Assembly: GCA_922989275.2 (NCBI GenBank)
Contig: OV277858.1
Location: 102,472,794 to 102,536,793, forward strand
DNA: 64,000 nt
Origin: Gari tellinella
Lineage: Eukaryota; Mollusca; Bivalvia; Cardiida; Psammobiidae
Direction of reading: 5' to 3'
The notes under the pieces were generated by a model. The model made no database searches. It was given only the letters and a program-made list of their open reading frames with translations, and was not told the origin of the DNA. Below are positions 24,245 to 36,058 of the stretch, one piece after another. Each line of letters begins with the position of its first letter. Within the stretch, counting starts at the first letter, position 1. The translations under genes were made by a program, and so were the position numbers.

Positions 24245-24447
24245 CAGGGCTGCCATCAGTTAATCATGAAAAATCCTAAGATATCCAAATTTTCTATTTT
24301 TCAAGCGCGATTCATTAAAGCAGATTGAAAGGAAAGCAGAATGCGCCTCCAGTCGCATTCTGCTTTACTTTCAGCCTGCTTTAAGCTATCATCTGCTAGG
24401 AAAGAAATCCGAAGATTTAGGAAAAATCCGGAGAAATGGCAGCCCTG
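24245..24447. mobile_element. MITE-D (CAGGGCTGCC ends) with an A-core hairpin
   Basis: CAGGGCTGCCAT and ATGGCAGCCCTG are the termini. Flanks GAGTCTGC and GACTGTGC are an 8-bp duplication with two mismatches, as for hAT elements. Inside is the MITE-A hairpin, TTAAAGCAGATTGAAAGG mirrored, plus its flank CATCTGCTAGG. Confidence 0.85.
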
Positions 24448-24814
24448 GACTGTGCTCTTTTAGTTATGGAGCCGGATACATCAATCCTTGGTAACCAATG
24501 TGAACTAAGGGATTCTCTGATCAGTGTTTGCACTGTTTGTCAAACTTTATAATGGTTTTGGTACAGAGTCTCTAGAGTCAATGTAAACGAGCCAAATATT
24601 TAAATATGTATATATCCTGAAGCACCTTCTTTCAAGTATTATATGCACATGCGCATCTGTGCAGGTTAGTAAGAAGAAAAAAAGAAAGTAAAAGTCATAT
24701 GACGAAAATAAGTGTAATGTAAGAACATTTTATGTTTTTTTTAAATACCAGAATGTACAGATTAAAAGATAAAACAGTGACTGACTTTAGGGACAGTTGT
24801 TCAGTGTGCATACT

Positions 24815-25014
24815 CAGGGCTCCAGATAAGAGGGAGTTTTCTGAGAAAAAATCCAACATTTTCTCACTCATACAGCACCAAATCCTATGGTGTTACTATT
24901 ACTACTCATTAGAATCGTCTCTTCGAGACGATTCTAATGATTAGTGAAACCATAGGGTTTAAATCAGAAATAAAGGTTTTAGTTTTTGAAATACTCCCCT
25001 TATCTAGAGACCTG
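24815..25014. mobile_element. MITE-C, complete
   Basis: The left end is CAGGGCTCCAGATAAG and the right TTATCTAGAGACCTG. The hairpin AGAATCGTCTCTTCGAGACG is perfect. The target duplication CATACT is exact (24809-24814 and 25015-25020). Confidence 0.9.
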
Positions 25015-25020
25015 CATACT

Positions 25021-25590
25021 CCTGGCTTGATGGCAATACCAGTGGGGAGGCTATTCCACAAAACTATGATGTCCAGCACACAGGTGCCAGACGCATGCTT
25101 TGCACAAATATAACACATCCAAACACAAATAAAGAGAATAACATCATAAAAACACCAATTTCTATGACCAAACACCATATTCTGACCTAAGGCTTATTTT
25201 TTGAGAAAATAAAATTCTAAGGTATACTATGTAAAAAAAATGAGCTTTAGGTCAGAATATGGTGTTTGGTCATAGAAAAAGGTGTTTTTATGATTTTATT
25301 CTCTTTATTTGTGTTTGGAGGTGTAATATTGGGCCAAAGCATGCGTCTGGCACCTGTGGTCCAGCAGGGAAATTGGGAGTACTGGTAGTAATTTATGGCA
25401 GTGTGGATTTGTATAAAAGAAAGAGGGTTTATATTGAGAGTTAATATGACAGGATGCCTCAGATATTGGGGATAGTGTGTGGCTACCAGGCCGTGGACTA
25501 CTTTATAGAACATTGTTTGTCGAGCATCATATATATGTATGCCGTACCATGCATGACACAAAAAACTGCCTTATTGCATTGCAACATTTT
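25021..25590 (-). pseudogene. LINE reverse-transcriptase C-terminal fragment
   Basis: The complement encodes FYKVVHGLVATHYPQYLRHP and PLSFIQIHTAINYYQYSQFP, then, after an insertion, IVLWNSLPTGIAIKP. This is the usual end of non-LTR reverse transcriptases (SFFPxTIxxWNxLP). A foldback element interrupts the FFP-WNSLP motif and the reading frame is shifted. Confidence 0.75.
25079..25358. mobile_element. Foldback element with 110-bp arms, inserted in the LINE
   Basis: Arms begin CACAGGTGCCAGACGCATGC and continue inverted for about 110 bp around a 60-bp centre. An exact 8-bp duplication GTCCAGCA flanks it (25071-25078, 25359-25366). This fits hAT or MULE foldback elements. Confidence 0.88.
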
Positions 25591-25669
25591 ACAGACCAAG
25601 CACCGTTGTCATCACAGGCTCCGGCTGTATCTGAGTTTATTGCCAAATAATGTGTATTTTATAAATATT

Positions 25670-26470
25670 CTTCTCAGGAAATGAAAGGCCTAGACCTTTG
25701 ATATTTGGTATCTATCATAACCTAATGGTCTTTTACCAAGATTGATCAAATTATGACCCCGGGGCCAAAAATAGCTCCGCACTGGGGCTTATAAGTTTTT
25801 CGTAGGAAATCTTCAAAATCTTCCCTGAAACCGTACGGCCTAGATCCTTTGACATGTACATGTAGCATTGCCTTATAATTCTCTCCAAAGATTGTTCAAA
25901 TTATGACTCCGGGTTAAAAATGACCCCACCCGGGGTTTATCTGTTTTTCATAGATTTAAATAGGAAAACCTTTAAAAACCTTCTTCTCTGATTTACTGTA
26001 AAGCCCACATCGTTAATATTTGACATGCAGTTTTGCCATATTATTTGCTCTTTCAAGAGAGTTCAAATTATGACGCCTTGGTCAAAATTGCCTCTTCCCT
26101 GGGATTATCAGGTTTATATATACTTTATAGGAAAACCTTTAAAAACCGTCTTCTCTGAAAATTTAAGACCCAGCCATTTATTTAACAAAAAGCTTTGCAT
26201 TGTGATCCTCTACAAAGATTGTTCAAATTATAAATCCCGGACCGGGGCTTATCAGTTTTTCGGAGGAAAACCTTTAAAAATCTTCTCTGGAACCGTAAGG
26301 CCCAGATCATTTTTATTTGACATATAACTTTGCCATATGGTGTGTTCAAAATATGACACCGAGCCAAAATTAGCTTATCAGGGTTTTTGTTGTATTTTTG
26401 TTGTTGCCTTTTTTAATAGGAAATCCTTTAACAATCTTCTTTTCTGAAAGATATTTTAATAGTCCTTTGA
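25670..26470 (+). repeat. Imperfect tandem repeat, about 5 units of 120-176 bp
   Basis: Each unit has CAAATTATGAC, CCCGGGGTTTATC-like sequence, TAGGAAAACCTTTAAAAACC and GGCCTAGATC. The units are diverged and AT-rich. Confidence 0.75.
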
Positions 26471-27560
26471 TGAATCCCCTCATTGTTCTCGATAGGCTTG
26501 AAAATAGCTGTAGAGGAGGAGCAAAGTGTGGACAGCAAATGTCACCAAGTTGTCTAGAGAGGCCCTGACATACGCACGCTCAATGAGTTTTTTCAACGGG
26601 TTTTACTAACCAATCTATCAAATATAAGGTGCGGGCCTCACATGAGACGCTTCAATGATTCACTGTAATACAGGTATGCATGGAAATCATGAATTTTGCC
26701 AGGGAACTGCTTCTATAACAATCATCGAAAGTAGGTCAGGAAATGTCTTTAAAGACATTTCCCCTGTCCTTTGATGGAACCCCTCCCATTGTTCTTGATA
26801 GGCGTTCAAGTAACTGTAAAGCAGGAGTGAAGTGTGCACAGACAACGCTGCCACCAATCTCAAGTTGTCTAGAGAGGCCCTGACATACTCACACTCAAGT
26901 TTTTTTCACTGGGTTTACTTAACCAATCTATCAACGAGCCTCACATGCGACGCTTCAATAATTTACAAGAATACAGGTATGCATGAAAATCATGTTTTTT
27001 TGCAAGGGAACTGCCTCCACAGGAATATCACCGAAAGTAGGTCAGGAAATGTCTTTTAAACCATTAGGCACATGGCATCAATATTTTACATTTCATTTGC
27101 ATCGATTGTAGTCCTCTACCGAAATTCTCTGTGTCATAGCTGTCTTACCAGTCGGCTTCTATGATACAATGTCGTCAGGTGAGCGAAATGTGGCCCTCTG
27201 ACCCTCTTGCTGTCTATTGTCGTGAACTATACTATCACACATGGTTCTAGATAGCATCAGTTGGTGGTTAAATATCTAAATTTCTTTAAACAGTTCCCTT
27301 TCAGTCCCTTTAAAAGACCAAATTATTTTAGTCCACGCACGGTTTCATGGTAGTAAGGAATAGCACCTGACGGATAGATATTATATGACCGGGAACGGGT
27401 GCATTCTTGGACAGTCAGCTTCTATGGGACTATGTCATAATGTGAGCGAATGTAGGGAGCTGACCCTCTTGTTGTCTATTGCCATGAACTGTCACATATG
27501 GTTATAGCACCAGCCAGTGGTTAAATATCCCAACTTCTTTAGACATTGCCATTTTCAGTA
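26470..27560 (+). repeat. Two diverged direct duplications
   Basis: A unit of about 300 bp (CTTTGATGGAACCCCTCCC, CAAGTTGTCTAGAGAGGCCC) occurs twice in 26455-27060. A 263-bp unit (GTCGGCTTCTATG, GTGAGCGAAATGT, CTCTTGTTGTCTATTG) occurs twice from 27151 and 27414. Confidence 0.7.
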
Positions 27561-27990
27561 GCTTAAAATGACCAAATGGTTTTAGTTGACCCATGGTTTC
27601 GTGGCACTATATGGAGTACATGTAGCACCTCGCGGATATTAAATGATCGGACACGGGTACGGACACGGCCACGGACCACGGACGGCGGACCAATTTTAAG
27701 GAACTATATATATATGGAATTCCGACCGAAGTCGAACATATCCGTATTTCGAAGTTAAATACGGCTAATACAGAACTCGTATGTATTAAATATGTCCTGC
27801 AATAACCTGTCGCCGTCCTTAAAGACTATGGAATAAAAATACATTGTATTTTGTATGTTTGCTTGATACAAGAATGACTGCACCTTATCATGATTTTTCG
27901 ACAGTTCTACTGCATGGACTCGTCACGACTGTTAAATACAGAACTCAAGTGCAAAAAAGTGTGCTATTTTGTCTTTGACCCTTCTTCACG

Positions 27991-28290
27991 GTCATTGACG
28001 CCTATAGATATGTCACTTTGAGAACAGTTTGGACTCTGACCAGACTCCGCGTTATGAGAGCCCAAACTGTAAATAGCACTTGCGTACAGATATTTAGTTG
28101 ATAAAAATGCCCCAACTCTAACGTTACAATATATCGGTATTACAGGCAGTCATTGACGCCTATAGATATGTCACTTTGAGAACAGTTTGGACTCTGACCA
28201 GACGCCGCGTTATGAGAGCCCAAACTGTATATAGCACTTGCGTACATATATTTAGTTGATCAAAATGCCCCAACTCATCGGTATTACAGG
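27991..28290 (+). repeat. 158-bp direct duplication containing half F-cores
   Basis: CATTGACGCCTATAGATATG begins copies at 27993 and 28151. Each contains AACAGTTTGGACTCTGACCA and CCCAAACTGTA. Confidence 0.85.
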
Positions 28291-28482
28291 CAACAGTACT
28301 AACGCAGACGTTATTGTGGCGAAGAATGGGTTAAAGCAGATGATGAATTAGAAAATGAAACAGATAACCCCATGCACTGTTATGACGTCACCTGCTTTGA
28401 ACAGTCCCTGTCTGCTTTTATTTATCAACATTTAAATTTTAGTTAAATTGACTACAGTATCTAATACATGCATGATTGCATC

Positions 28483-28733
28483 TTAACCCTTTGAACCCTA
28501 GTCCCGCATATAGGCGTTCTTTTCAAACAGTTTACATGTGAATAGTACACTTGTCCTGTGCAAACAGTGAAGACCCAGATCAGAGGGCTCCGATCGGAGC
28601 CCTCTGATCAGGGTCTTCACTGTTTGTCATAATGCAAAATATTGACAAAAACAACCCATAAAAGTCAGAAATCGTCTAGACTAAAATGGAAACTGGAATT
28701 GTCCATTTAAAGTTTCAGGGAGGAAAGAGTTAA
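28483..28733 (-). mobile_element. MITE-B, complete
   Basis: TTAACCCTTTGAACCCTAGT to GGGAGGAAAGAGTTAA. The core CAGATCAGAGGGCTCCGATC is mirrored as GGAGCCCTCTGATC with outer AAACAGTGAAGACC arms. Confidence 0.9.
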
Positions 28734-29073
28734 TGGGTGTCTTGATAAGACACTGCGTAACGGGACGTCTAATTAGGACCCAAACTGTTTGCAAATAAGC
28801 AATGTACTCGCGGTAAGTCTGTAAATAGGGCAAGATAGTCTCTTCGTGAATTAGACTTTCTCAGAGGGCCACGTGAATTACGGATGTCATCGTGTATAAA
28901 AGAACAATTATTCGACAATACGTGGACTAATTGCGTGACATCTCATCAAGAGGCTGTGCACGATTTGCACGTGCACGGCATTAATAAATACATGTATACA
29001 TGTATTTTCATCAACACATTTTTCGCATGATCTAGAGGTATAAAGACAACAATACATTAACGCGCATGTTCCT

Positions 29074-29316
29074 GGGCCCGTTTCATAAAACATCTTACGA
29101 CAAATGTTGTCGTAAGTCAAAATAAAAATACATTTGATTTCTTATTTCTCTATCTAATCCTGTCTTGTGACATCTATTTGGAATCGTCTTTTCAAGACGA
29201 TTCCAAAAAGATGTCACAAGACAGGATTAGATGGAGAAATAAATAATAATTGAGACTTTTATAATCTGACTTACGACAACAATTGTCGTACGACGTTAAG
29301 CATTTATGAAACGGGC
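29074..29316. mobile_element. Foldback MITE with GGGCCCGTTTCAT ends
   Basis: GCCCGTTTCATAAA is inverted as TTTATGAAACGGGC. TTACGACAA repeats follow, and a nearly perfect central hairpin (TTGGAATCGTCTTTTCAAGA and its mirror) has arms of about 50 bp. Confidence 0.88.
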
Positions 29317-29360
29317 ACCAGGAGTGTGAGCGTGGGCGTGCATGGATCAAGGTTAATGAA

Positions 29361-29505
29361 GAAATGACCGGATTTTTGTCGGCGTTTGGGCGAAATAAAA
29401 CGACAGAATATGATCGGCAAATTCCATCTAGCGCGATTCATGATAAATTTGCCTATCATATCCTGTCGGGTTTTTCGCTTAAACGCCGGCAAATATCAGT
29501 TCATT
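29361..29505. repeat. Inverted repeat with arms of about 55 bp
   Basis: The left arm holds GTCGGCGTTTGGGCGAAAT and ATGATCGGCAAATT. The right arm holds AATTTGCCTATCAT and TTTCGCTTAAACGCCGGC. Roughly 80% of positions pair. Confidence 0.7.
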
Positions 29506-29519
29506 TTCTTATAACCATT

Positions 29520-30300
29520 ATATTTGCTGTAATTTCTAATATAAACTGAACATTTTATTAGTATGCATGTATGTTTAATCCATATTGGAGGTTGTTAACA
29601 CGAATAATGTGTACTCTAAAAGGAACAACCATAACCGTATAACCGAAACTCTGATTCGCGGAGAAATGACCGCTTAGCACCGCCTCCTCTACGAAAAATA
29701 TCCACAAGTTCCACCATAGAGAAATTTCGTCTATACGAAATAAACGTCATTTTTAATGGAATTGAGTGGGGCGAATGTAAATTTTATATTCGTGCAAAGA
29801 TGCTGAAATTTTGTGTTAGTGGGTGTTCATTTGAAGTCAAATATTTAATTTAATGCTATGGAGATATCATAAGTCTTAAAAGTAATTTGATATTTGGTCA
29901 ATTGTGCATATATTTAGGATTTAGTTTTTATACTCCTAGGAGGGGGGTATACTGGAGCGAGACTGTCGGTCGTCGGTCGGGTGGGCCGTCGGGCGGGCAG
30001 TCTGTCTACAAAATCTTGTGCGGTGAACTCCTCCTTCAGTTTCAGTCTGATTCGCCTAATACTTGGCATTCATGTTAATCAGGAGTAGTGCAAGTAGATG
30101 TACAAGACACAACTTTCAGGTCTCTTTCACATTGAACTTAACCTTGAAATTGCTCGGTCGGTCTATCATGGGCATTTCTATGGATTTCCGAATTTTATCC
30201 TAGAAGAAGGTAGGTGAAAGCATTTTGAAAGTAAAATAAAATACACCTTAAGGCGTTCTGCTATGTTCATAAGAATATTCAATATTAAAGTATAATGAAT
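29520..30300. other. Intergenic, repeat fragment with CGG/CGTC run
   Basis: At 29940-30000 a GGGGGGTATACTGGAGCGAG then GTCGGTCGTCGGTCGGG motif resembles the start of a dispersed bivalve repeat. No gene is seen. Confidence 0.4.
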
Positions 30301-30302
30301 CT

Positions 30303-30503
30303 TTAACTATTTCACTGCCAACGGCGCCAAAAGGCGACTTTGCAAACAATATGAATCTTGATCAGACACTCAAATAACGTGGCGTCTGATCAGGACCCAA
30401 ACTGTTTGACACTCGTATCGACATTTCTTCAGTCAAAACATTCCTAAAGATATTGAAGACGACATTACCAATGCACACGATAGTTTGACGGTAAGAGGGT
30501 TAA
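30303..30503 (+). mobile_element. F-core MITE (TTAA type)
   Basis: TTAACTATTTCACTGCC at the left and GGTAAGAGGGTTAA at the right. The hairpin right arm ACGTGGCGTCTGATCAGGAC is kept and the left arm is decayed. Confidence 0.7.
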
Positions 30504-30630
30504 GCAGACGATAAAACGTGGCAGTGAAAAAGTTCAATAACAAAACGTTTTGCGATTAGCAAAACTGTTTAAATTCAAAACAATCAAAATAGGAACGCAC
30601 CTTTTAAAACAATTTACATGTAAATGCTGT

Positions 30631-31011
30631 TTAACCCATAGCCCATGCCCCAATAGTCTGTTTCAAGTAAGACGGGTGGCCATTATAGGCAGATTGAAAG
30701 TAAAGCAGAATGTTCCTTAAGGTACATTGCTTTACTTTCAGCTAATGGGCCTTCCTTTAAAAGCCTTTAGTCAATAGCCTGTTGCTAGATCTAGTTTTGA
30801 AGACAGATGATCACTAAAAGCAGATTGAAAGTAAAGCAGAATGTGCCTTAGGTACATTGCTTTATTTTCAGCCTGCTTTAAGCTATCTTCTGCTAGGATA
30901 TGGACCATAATTTGATGGTGAACATTCATGATAGTGTAATTGGATTTATTTTCTTCAGTGGAGAAATAAATTAAGGCATAAAAAGGCGTATTCATGGGTT
31001 TATGGTTTTAA
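30631..31011 (+). mobile_element. MITE-A with duplicated head and core
   Basis: Two cores (about 30680-30740 and 30815-30885) stand in tandem, each preceded by AGCCTGTT/AGTCTGTT sequence, and share one right end (TTTTCTTCAGTGGAG to TGGTTTTAA). Confidence 0.8.
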
Positions 31012-31126
31012 ATACTATAATTTTCCGCGTGGTTTTGTTTAGGATGGAATTCCATGGACTACAATGTTTGAACTGATTGGACGTATCCAGTTTCTTCAAA
31101 TAACGCGATATAGAAAACTGCATGGC

Positions 31127-31742
31127 TTCCACTTCTCCAGATTTTCCGAAATCTTTTTTTTTCTTATTATCTCCGAATTTTTCGGATTTCTACTCTTACT
31201 TGGAATTTTTTTAATCTTATGAGTTTTTTCATAGAGAACATTAATATGGGTGTTAAACAGTTTAGATCGAGATCAGACGTCGCGTTACGCGGCATCTGAT
31301 CTTGGTTCAAACTGTTGCATGTAAAGTTTTAGGCAGTGCTACATGTAGAGCCTGGCAGCGAAAGGATTAACCCCTTCACTGCCGTGACGTCATCAAATTT
31401 AAACAAATGTCGTCTGCTTCTATTTCTAAAAAAAATATTTAGGTATTTTGACTTAAGAAATACTGAAACGAGTGTCAAACAGTTTAGATCCTGATCAGAC
31501 GCCGCGTATTGCGGCGTCTGATCAGTAATCAAACTGTTTGCAAATAACTGCTGTACTCGGGGTAAGGCAGTGAAGGGGTTAAAGGTACGATTCCTAAAAT
31601 CGCGCTTCGAGAAAATTTAAAAATATTAGGATTTTTATGAGCAACTTATAGCAGCCCTGAAACTGCATTCCTATCATAAGCTACCATGATTTGCTAGGAT
31701 AAACCCCCGGATATTTTGGGAAAACCGGAGAAATGGCAGCCC
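31127..31742. mobile_element. MITE-D remnants with nested F-core elements
   Basis: TCTCCAGATTTTCCGAAATC on the left and TAGGATTTTTATGAGCAAC then GCAGCCCTG on the right are D sequence. F-type elements (31255-31320, 31367-31582) sit between. A second D end, GAGAAATGGCAGCCCT, lies at 31727-31742. Confidence 0.6.
31367..31582 (+). mobile_element. F-core MITE, complete, TTAA type
   Basis: TTAACCCCTTCACTGCC and GGCAGTGAAGGGGTTAA are perfect 17-bp TIRs including TTAA. The core is GATCAGACGCCGCGTATTGC with its mirror. Confidence 0.92.
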
Positions 31743-31884
31743 TATTGCCCCTAAATAGAACAAAATCTTTTTTCAGTTTTTGAAGACAGAAATTAAACCC
31801 TTTGAGTTTCGATGGTACAACTTGTACCGAGTGCCGTCGGCCATCCCATCCATGCAATAGCGTTGCTTGACTTCATTATCCCGC

Positions 31885-32099
31885 CTTTAGCCCATAGAAT
31901 GAAGACACGTGACCACTTAAAGCAGATTGAAAGTAAAACAGTATGCGCCGTAAGGCGCATTCTACTTAACTTCCAGCTTACTTTAATAAAATATTTCTCA
32001 CGGTACATATTCTTGAATGTATAAAGTTTAACTATTTTCTTCAGTAGAGGAATACATGTATGTTAAAGGGCGTAGCGTATCTACGGTGTTATGGGTTAA
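31885..32099 (+). mobile_element. MITE-A, left TIR decayed
   Basis: TAGCCCATAGAATGAAGAC, core AAAGCAGATTGAAAGTAAAA with decayed mirror, and right end GGTGTTATGGGTTAA. Confidence 0.75.
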
Positions 32100-32689
32100 G
32101 CAAACAATCCATGTAACCATAAAGGCGTGCTTCTCGGTACTCCAAGGCTACACGAATGGTTCGTTCTTCATTCGTGCGTTCTTCATTCGTGAAGGCTACA
32201 GGGGGTGATATTTCTGACCATCTTGGCAGAAGTTATGGTTCCTTTCTTGAACAGACAACTCCTACTACACATTGAAAGGACTTGCTCCAAACTTTCACGT
32301 ATAATGTATGAAGGTGTTCAGGTGGTTTGGAATTTTTGCTGCCACGATTGTTGACTGAGCAAGTTTGAAAAAGATTAAATAAAAATCGTGGCCTCTAGAG
32401 TGTAAGCACCCTAAACTATATCATTTTCACCAATTCAAAGGTTGATAACTTTTGACTTAGTAATCTGATTTCAACCATAATCGTATACATGTACTCAATT
32501 TAATTCTTAAAGTCATATACTATCTGAGCAAGTTTGAGATAGATTGGATAAAAATTGCGGCCTCTAGAGAGTTAACACTGTTAAATATGGCATTTTCAGC
32601 AATTCAAAGGTAGATAACTCTTGATCTATTGGTCTGATTTCAACCATAATCAAACTCAAGTGAACTCTCATGGTAATAAACAAGAGGCC

Positions 32690-34505
32690 CTTCAAGGCCC
32701 TTGTATCGCTCACCTTCTGTAAAGAAACCTGATAGCTTTACCCTCGAGTTTCACCCATATTCATTAATTCCATTCAAATTTGTAAACTTTATATAGTGTG
32801 TAAACAATATTAGAAATATTAACTATCCTAGTAAAGTAGAGTACATCAAGGGCAGATAAGTAGAGCGTAAACAATACTAATAGAAAGCCTTTTCTAGCAT
32901 TTGTAAGTATATCAACGGCAGATAACTCTTGCCACAATAATTAAATTTTAACAATAATTTCACTTGGCTGTATACATCGTGTGCAAATATAGTTACAAGG
33001 GCCACTATGGCCCTAAATCGCTCATCTGGTAACCATGTAATCATGTACACCGTGTGACCTAGTTTTTGACCGGGAATGACCTTCATTCTAACTTGACCTC
33101 GATTTCAATGAGACAAACATTTTTTTCAAGTCTCATGAAGATTCAATGAATTTTGTAGTCTCTAGAGTGTTAACGAGGTTTTTGGATGATTTTACCTAGT
33201 GACCTAGTTTTTGACAAGACATAAGCCACATTTGAACTTGACCTATATTTTATTGAGGCAAACCTTTTCATCAAGTTTTATGAAGATCAAATGAAATTTG
33301 TAGTCTCTAGAGTGTTAATAAGGTTTTTCGATGATTCGACCTAGTGACCTAGTTTTTGACCGGATATGACCCACATTTTAACTTAACCTAGATTTCATTG
33401 AGGCAAACATTTTGATGAAGTTTCATGAAGATCCAATGAAATTTTGTAGTCTCTAGAGTGTTAACAAGGTTTTTCGAAGATTTGACCTAGTGACCTAGTT
33501 TTTGACCGGACATGACCCACATTCGAACTTGGCCTAGATTTCTTTGAGGCAATCATATTGATGAAGTTTCATGAAGATCCAATGAAATTTGTAGCCTCAA
33601 GAGTGTTAACAAGGTTTTTCGATAATTTGACCTAGTGACCTAGTTTTTGACCGGACATGACCCACATTCAAACTTGAACTAGATATTATTAAGGCAAACA
33701 TTTTGATGAAGTTTCATGAAGTCTCTAGAGTGTTAACAAGGTTTTTCAATAATCCATTGAAAACTAGTTGCTGGAGTAACACTGTTAGATAAGGCATTTT
33801 CAACATATGAAGGGCAGATAACTCTTAACCAAATGGTCCGATTTCAACTATTTCGAAACTCGCCCAGGATCATATATTCTTATACAATCTGAGCAAGTTT
33901 GAGAAAGATTGGATAAAAAGTGTGGTCTTTAGAGTGTAAACACTGTTAAATATGGTGTTTTCAGCAATTCAAAGGTGAATAACTCTTGACATATTGGTCC
34001 AACTTTAACCATGATCAAACTCATCTGAACTCTTATGGTAATATACAATCTGAGCAAGTTTAAGAAAGATTGGATAATAATTGTGGCCTCTACAATGTTA
34101 ACATTGTTGAATATGGCATTTTCAGCAATTCAAAGGTAGATAACTCTTGACCTGTTGATCAGATTTAAACCATAATGAAACTCATCAAAACTCTTATAGT
34201 CAAATACAATTTGAGCAAGTTTGAGAAAGATTGGATAAAAATTGTGGCCTCTAGAGTGTAAACACTAAAATTGTTGATGCGAACGACGCACACTGCACGA
34301 TGGACATTCAAGGATTGCAAAAGCTCACCCTGAGCTAGCCAAGGAGAGCTAAAATCCAAGCAAGTTTGAGAAAGATTGGATATATTATGTGGCCTCTAGA
34401 GTGTAAACACTAAACTTGCTGATGAGGAACGACTAACGACGGACAACGCACATTGGAAATTCAAGAATTGCAAAAGCTCATCCTTAGCTACCTCAGGTGA
34501 GCTAA
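32690..34505 (+). mobile_element. Composite of Helitron-like elements with tandem arrays
   Basis: Starts at about 32690 (AAGAGGCCCTTCAAGGCC, CGCTCACC) and 32997 (AAGGGCCACTATGGCCCT, CGCTCATCTGG). Ends at about 34317-34352 and 34466-34505 (GCAAAAGCTCA then CTCAGGTGAGCTAAAAA). The body is built of two tandem-repeat types. A 155-bp unit with GAGCAAGTTTGAGAAAGATT recurs at 32350-32690 and 33885-34380. No coding region is seen. Confidence 0.6.
33045..33770 (+). repeat. Tandem array, 5 units of about 145 bp
   Basis: CCTAGTTTTTGAC recurs at about 33058, 33203, 33348, 33493 and 33639. Units 2-5 contain the direct pair GACCTAGTGACCTAG or a close variant, and CTCTAGAGTGTTAACAAGG. Confidence 0.9.
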
Positions 34506-34957
34506 AAATTATAGCATATCAAAATCCTTTTTACGTGCACATCTATGGTATGTGTGCAAACACTCTGCTAAGTTATAAGGTTGTAGCTTGAAAACTGTAG
34601 GAAGAGTTAGCCGGACAAAGTATGTACTTTGTATGTGGGAAGGATGAACGAACGAACCGTAACCATACAGGGGAAAGAAAAGTACCCCTCCCCCCACCCG
34701 ACTGATCATCACTGGGCATAAAAAGGTTGTATATGTATATATCATTATTTGGATCTTACTCAGTGGCTCTATTCAACTTTGAGTTGAAAACAAAACACAA
34801 TGCAGTAAAAACATATTATTTCTTTATTTCTTCACTTTCTACAGAGAATAAATGCAATATGAGTGTTCTGGTCTAATGCAACATATGCCATTTGACCCTT
34901 AACAATACATCAATACTATATTGACTGGACAGCCAGGCTTCACCCTATAAGGATTAG

Positions 34958-35912
34958 TTAACTCTTTCCTCCCTAAATCTTTAAATGGACAATTCCAGTT
35001 TCCATTTTAGTCTTGTCCATTTCTGACTTTTAAGGGTTGTTTTTGTCAATGTTTGGCATTATGACAAACAGTGAAGACCCTGATCAGAGGGCTCCTTTAG
35101 AAGCCCTCTGATCTGGGTCTTCACTGTTTGCACAGGACAATTTTACTATTCACATGTACATCTTTTAACGAGAGCACCGCAAGCGGTACATTATATGCCC
35201 ACTGGCAAAGAAATATATAGTTTTATCAAAATTTATTCTAACTTGTAGACACTTAGAGCTCTGAGAGCATAAAAAATACTGAAATAAAGCCTTTTCTTAG
35301 CATATCTGAGTACACCAAGGGCAGATAACCCGACACAATTATCCGATTTCAATAATAATCAACCCTTTCATGAACTTATACTTCTATAATTATACTGTGG
35401 GCAAATAAATCAAAATCCATTCAAAACTGTAGTTGCTAAGTGTGTTAACACTGTCAAATAAGCCTTTTATAGCATATTTGAGTACACCTAGGGCAGATAA
35501 CTCTGTAACGAAATATCAAATAAATCTCAAACTTAACTCAGCTTCAGATCTTGATGCATATTACCTTTCTGTGAAGTTTCATTAATACCCTTCAAATAGT
35601 TTTCCAAGAAAACTACGGACAAGCTTTTTATAGCATATTTGAGTACATCAAGGGCAGATAACTCTGTAACGAAAATTTGAATGAACCTCAAACTAGACTC
35701 AGCTTTAGATCTTGATGCATATAACATTTGTGTGAAGTTTCATTAATATCCCTGCAATAATTTTCCAGAAAAACTCCGGACAAACAAAATGTTGACGAAT
35801 GAACGGACGACAGACGGACGGACAGGGCCACGCCAATATATGACCACCTCTAGAGGTGGGCGTATAAAAATAACGCATATACGGTATGCGGGACTAGGGT
35901 CCAAAGAGTTAA
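34958..35912 (+). mobile_element. MITE-B split by a Helitron-like element
   Basis: TTAACTCTTTCCTCCC at the left; core GATCAGAGGGCTCCTTTAGA with mirror; then an insertion 35167-35870, and the right end GCGGGACTAGGGTCCAAAG then AGTTAA. Confidence 0.85.
35167..35870 (+). mobile_element. Helitron-like non-autonomous element inside MITE-B
   Basis: The left end is AACGAGAGCACCGCAAGCGG and the right end GACCACCTCTAGAGGTGGGC followed by GTATAAAAAT, a terminal hairpin. Internal repeats AGTACATCAAGGGCAGATAA recur three to four times. Confidence 0.55.
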
Positions 35913-36058
35913 TGGACTGGTTAAACAAAATTGGATGATGATTTTCATTAGAATAGCCTCAAAGAAACGGTTCTAATGAGTGGTAACAACATTGGTTTTG
36001 TGGATGAATACATATACAAAATGTACATGTAGGAGTAACAATTTGATATGTCCAACCA

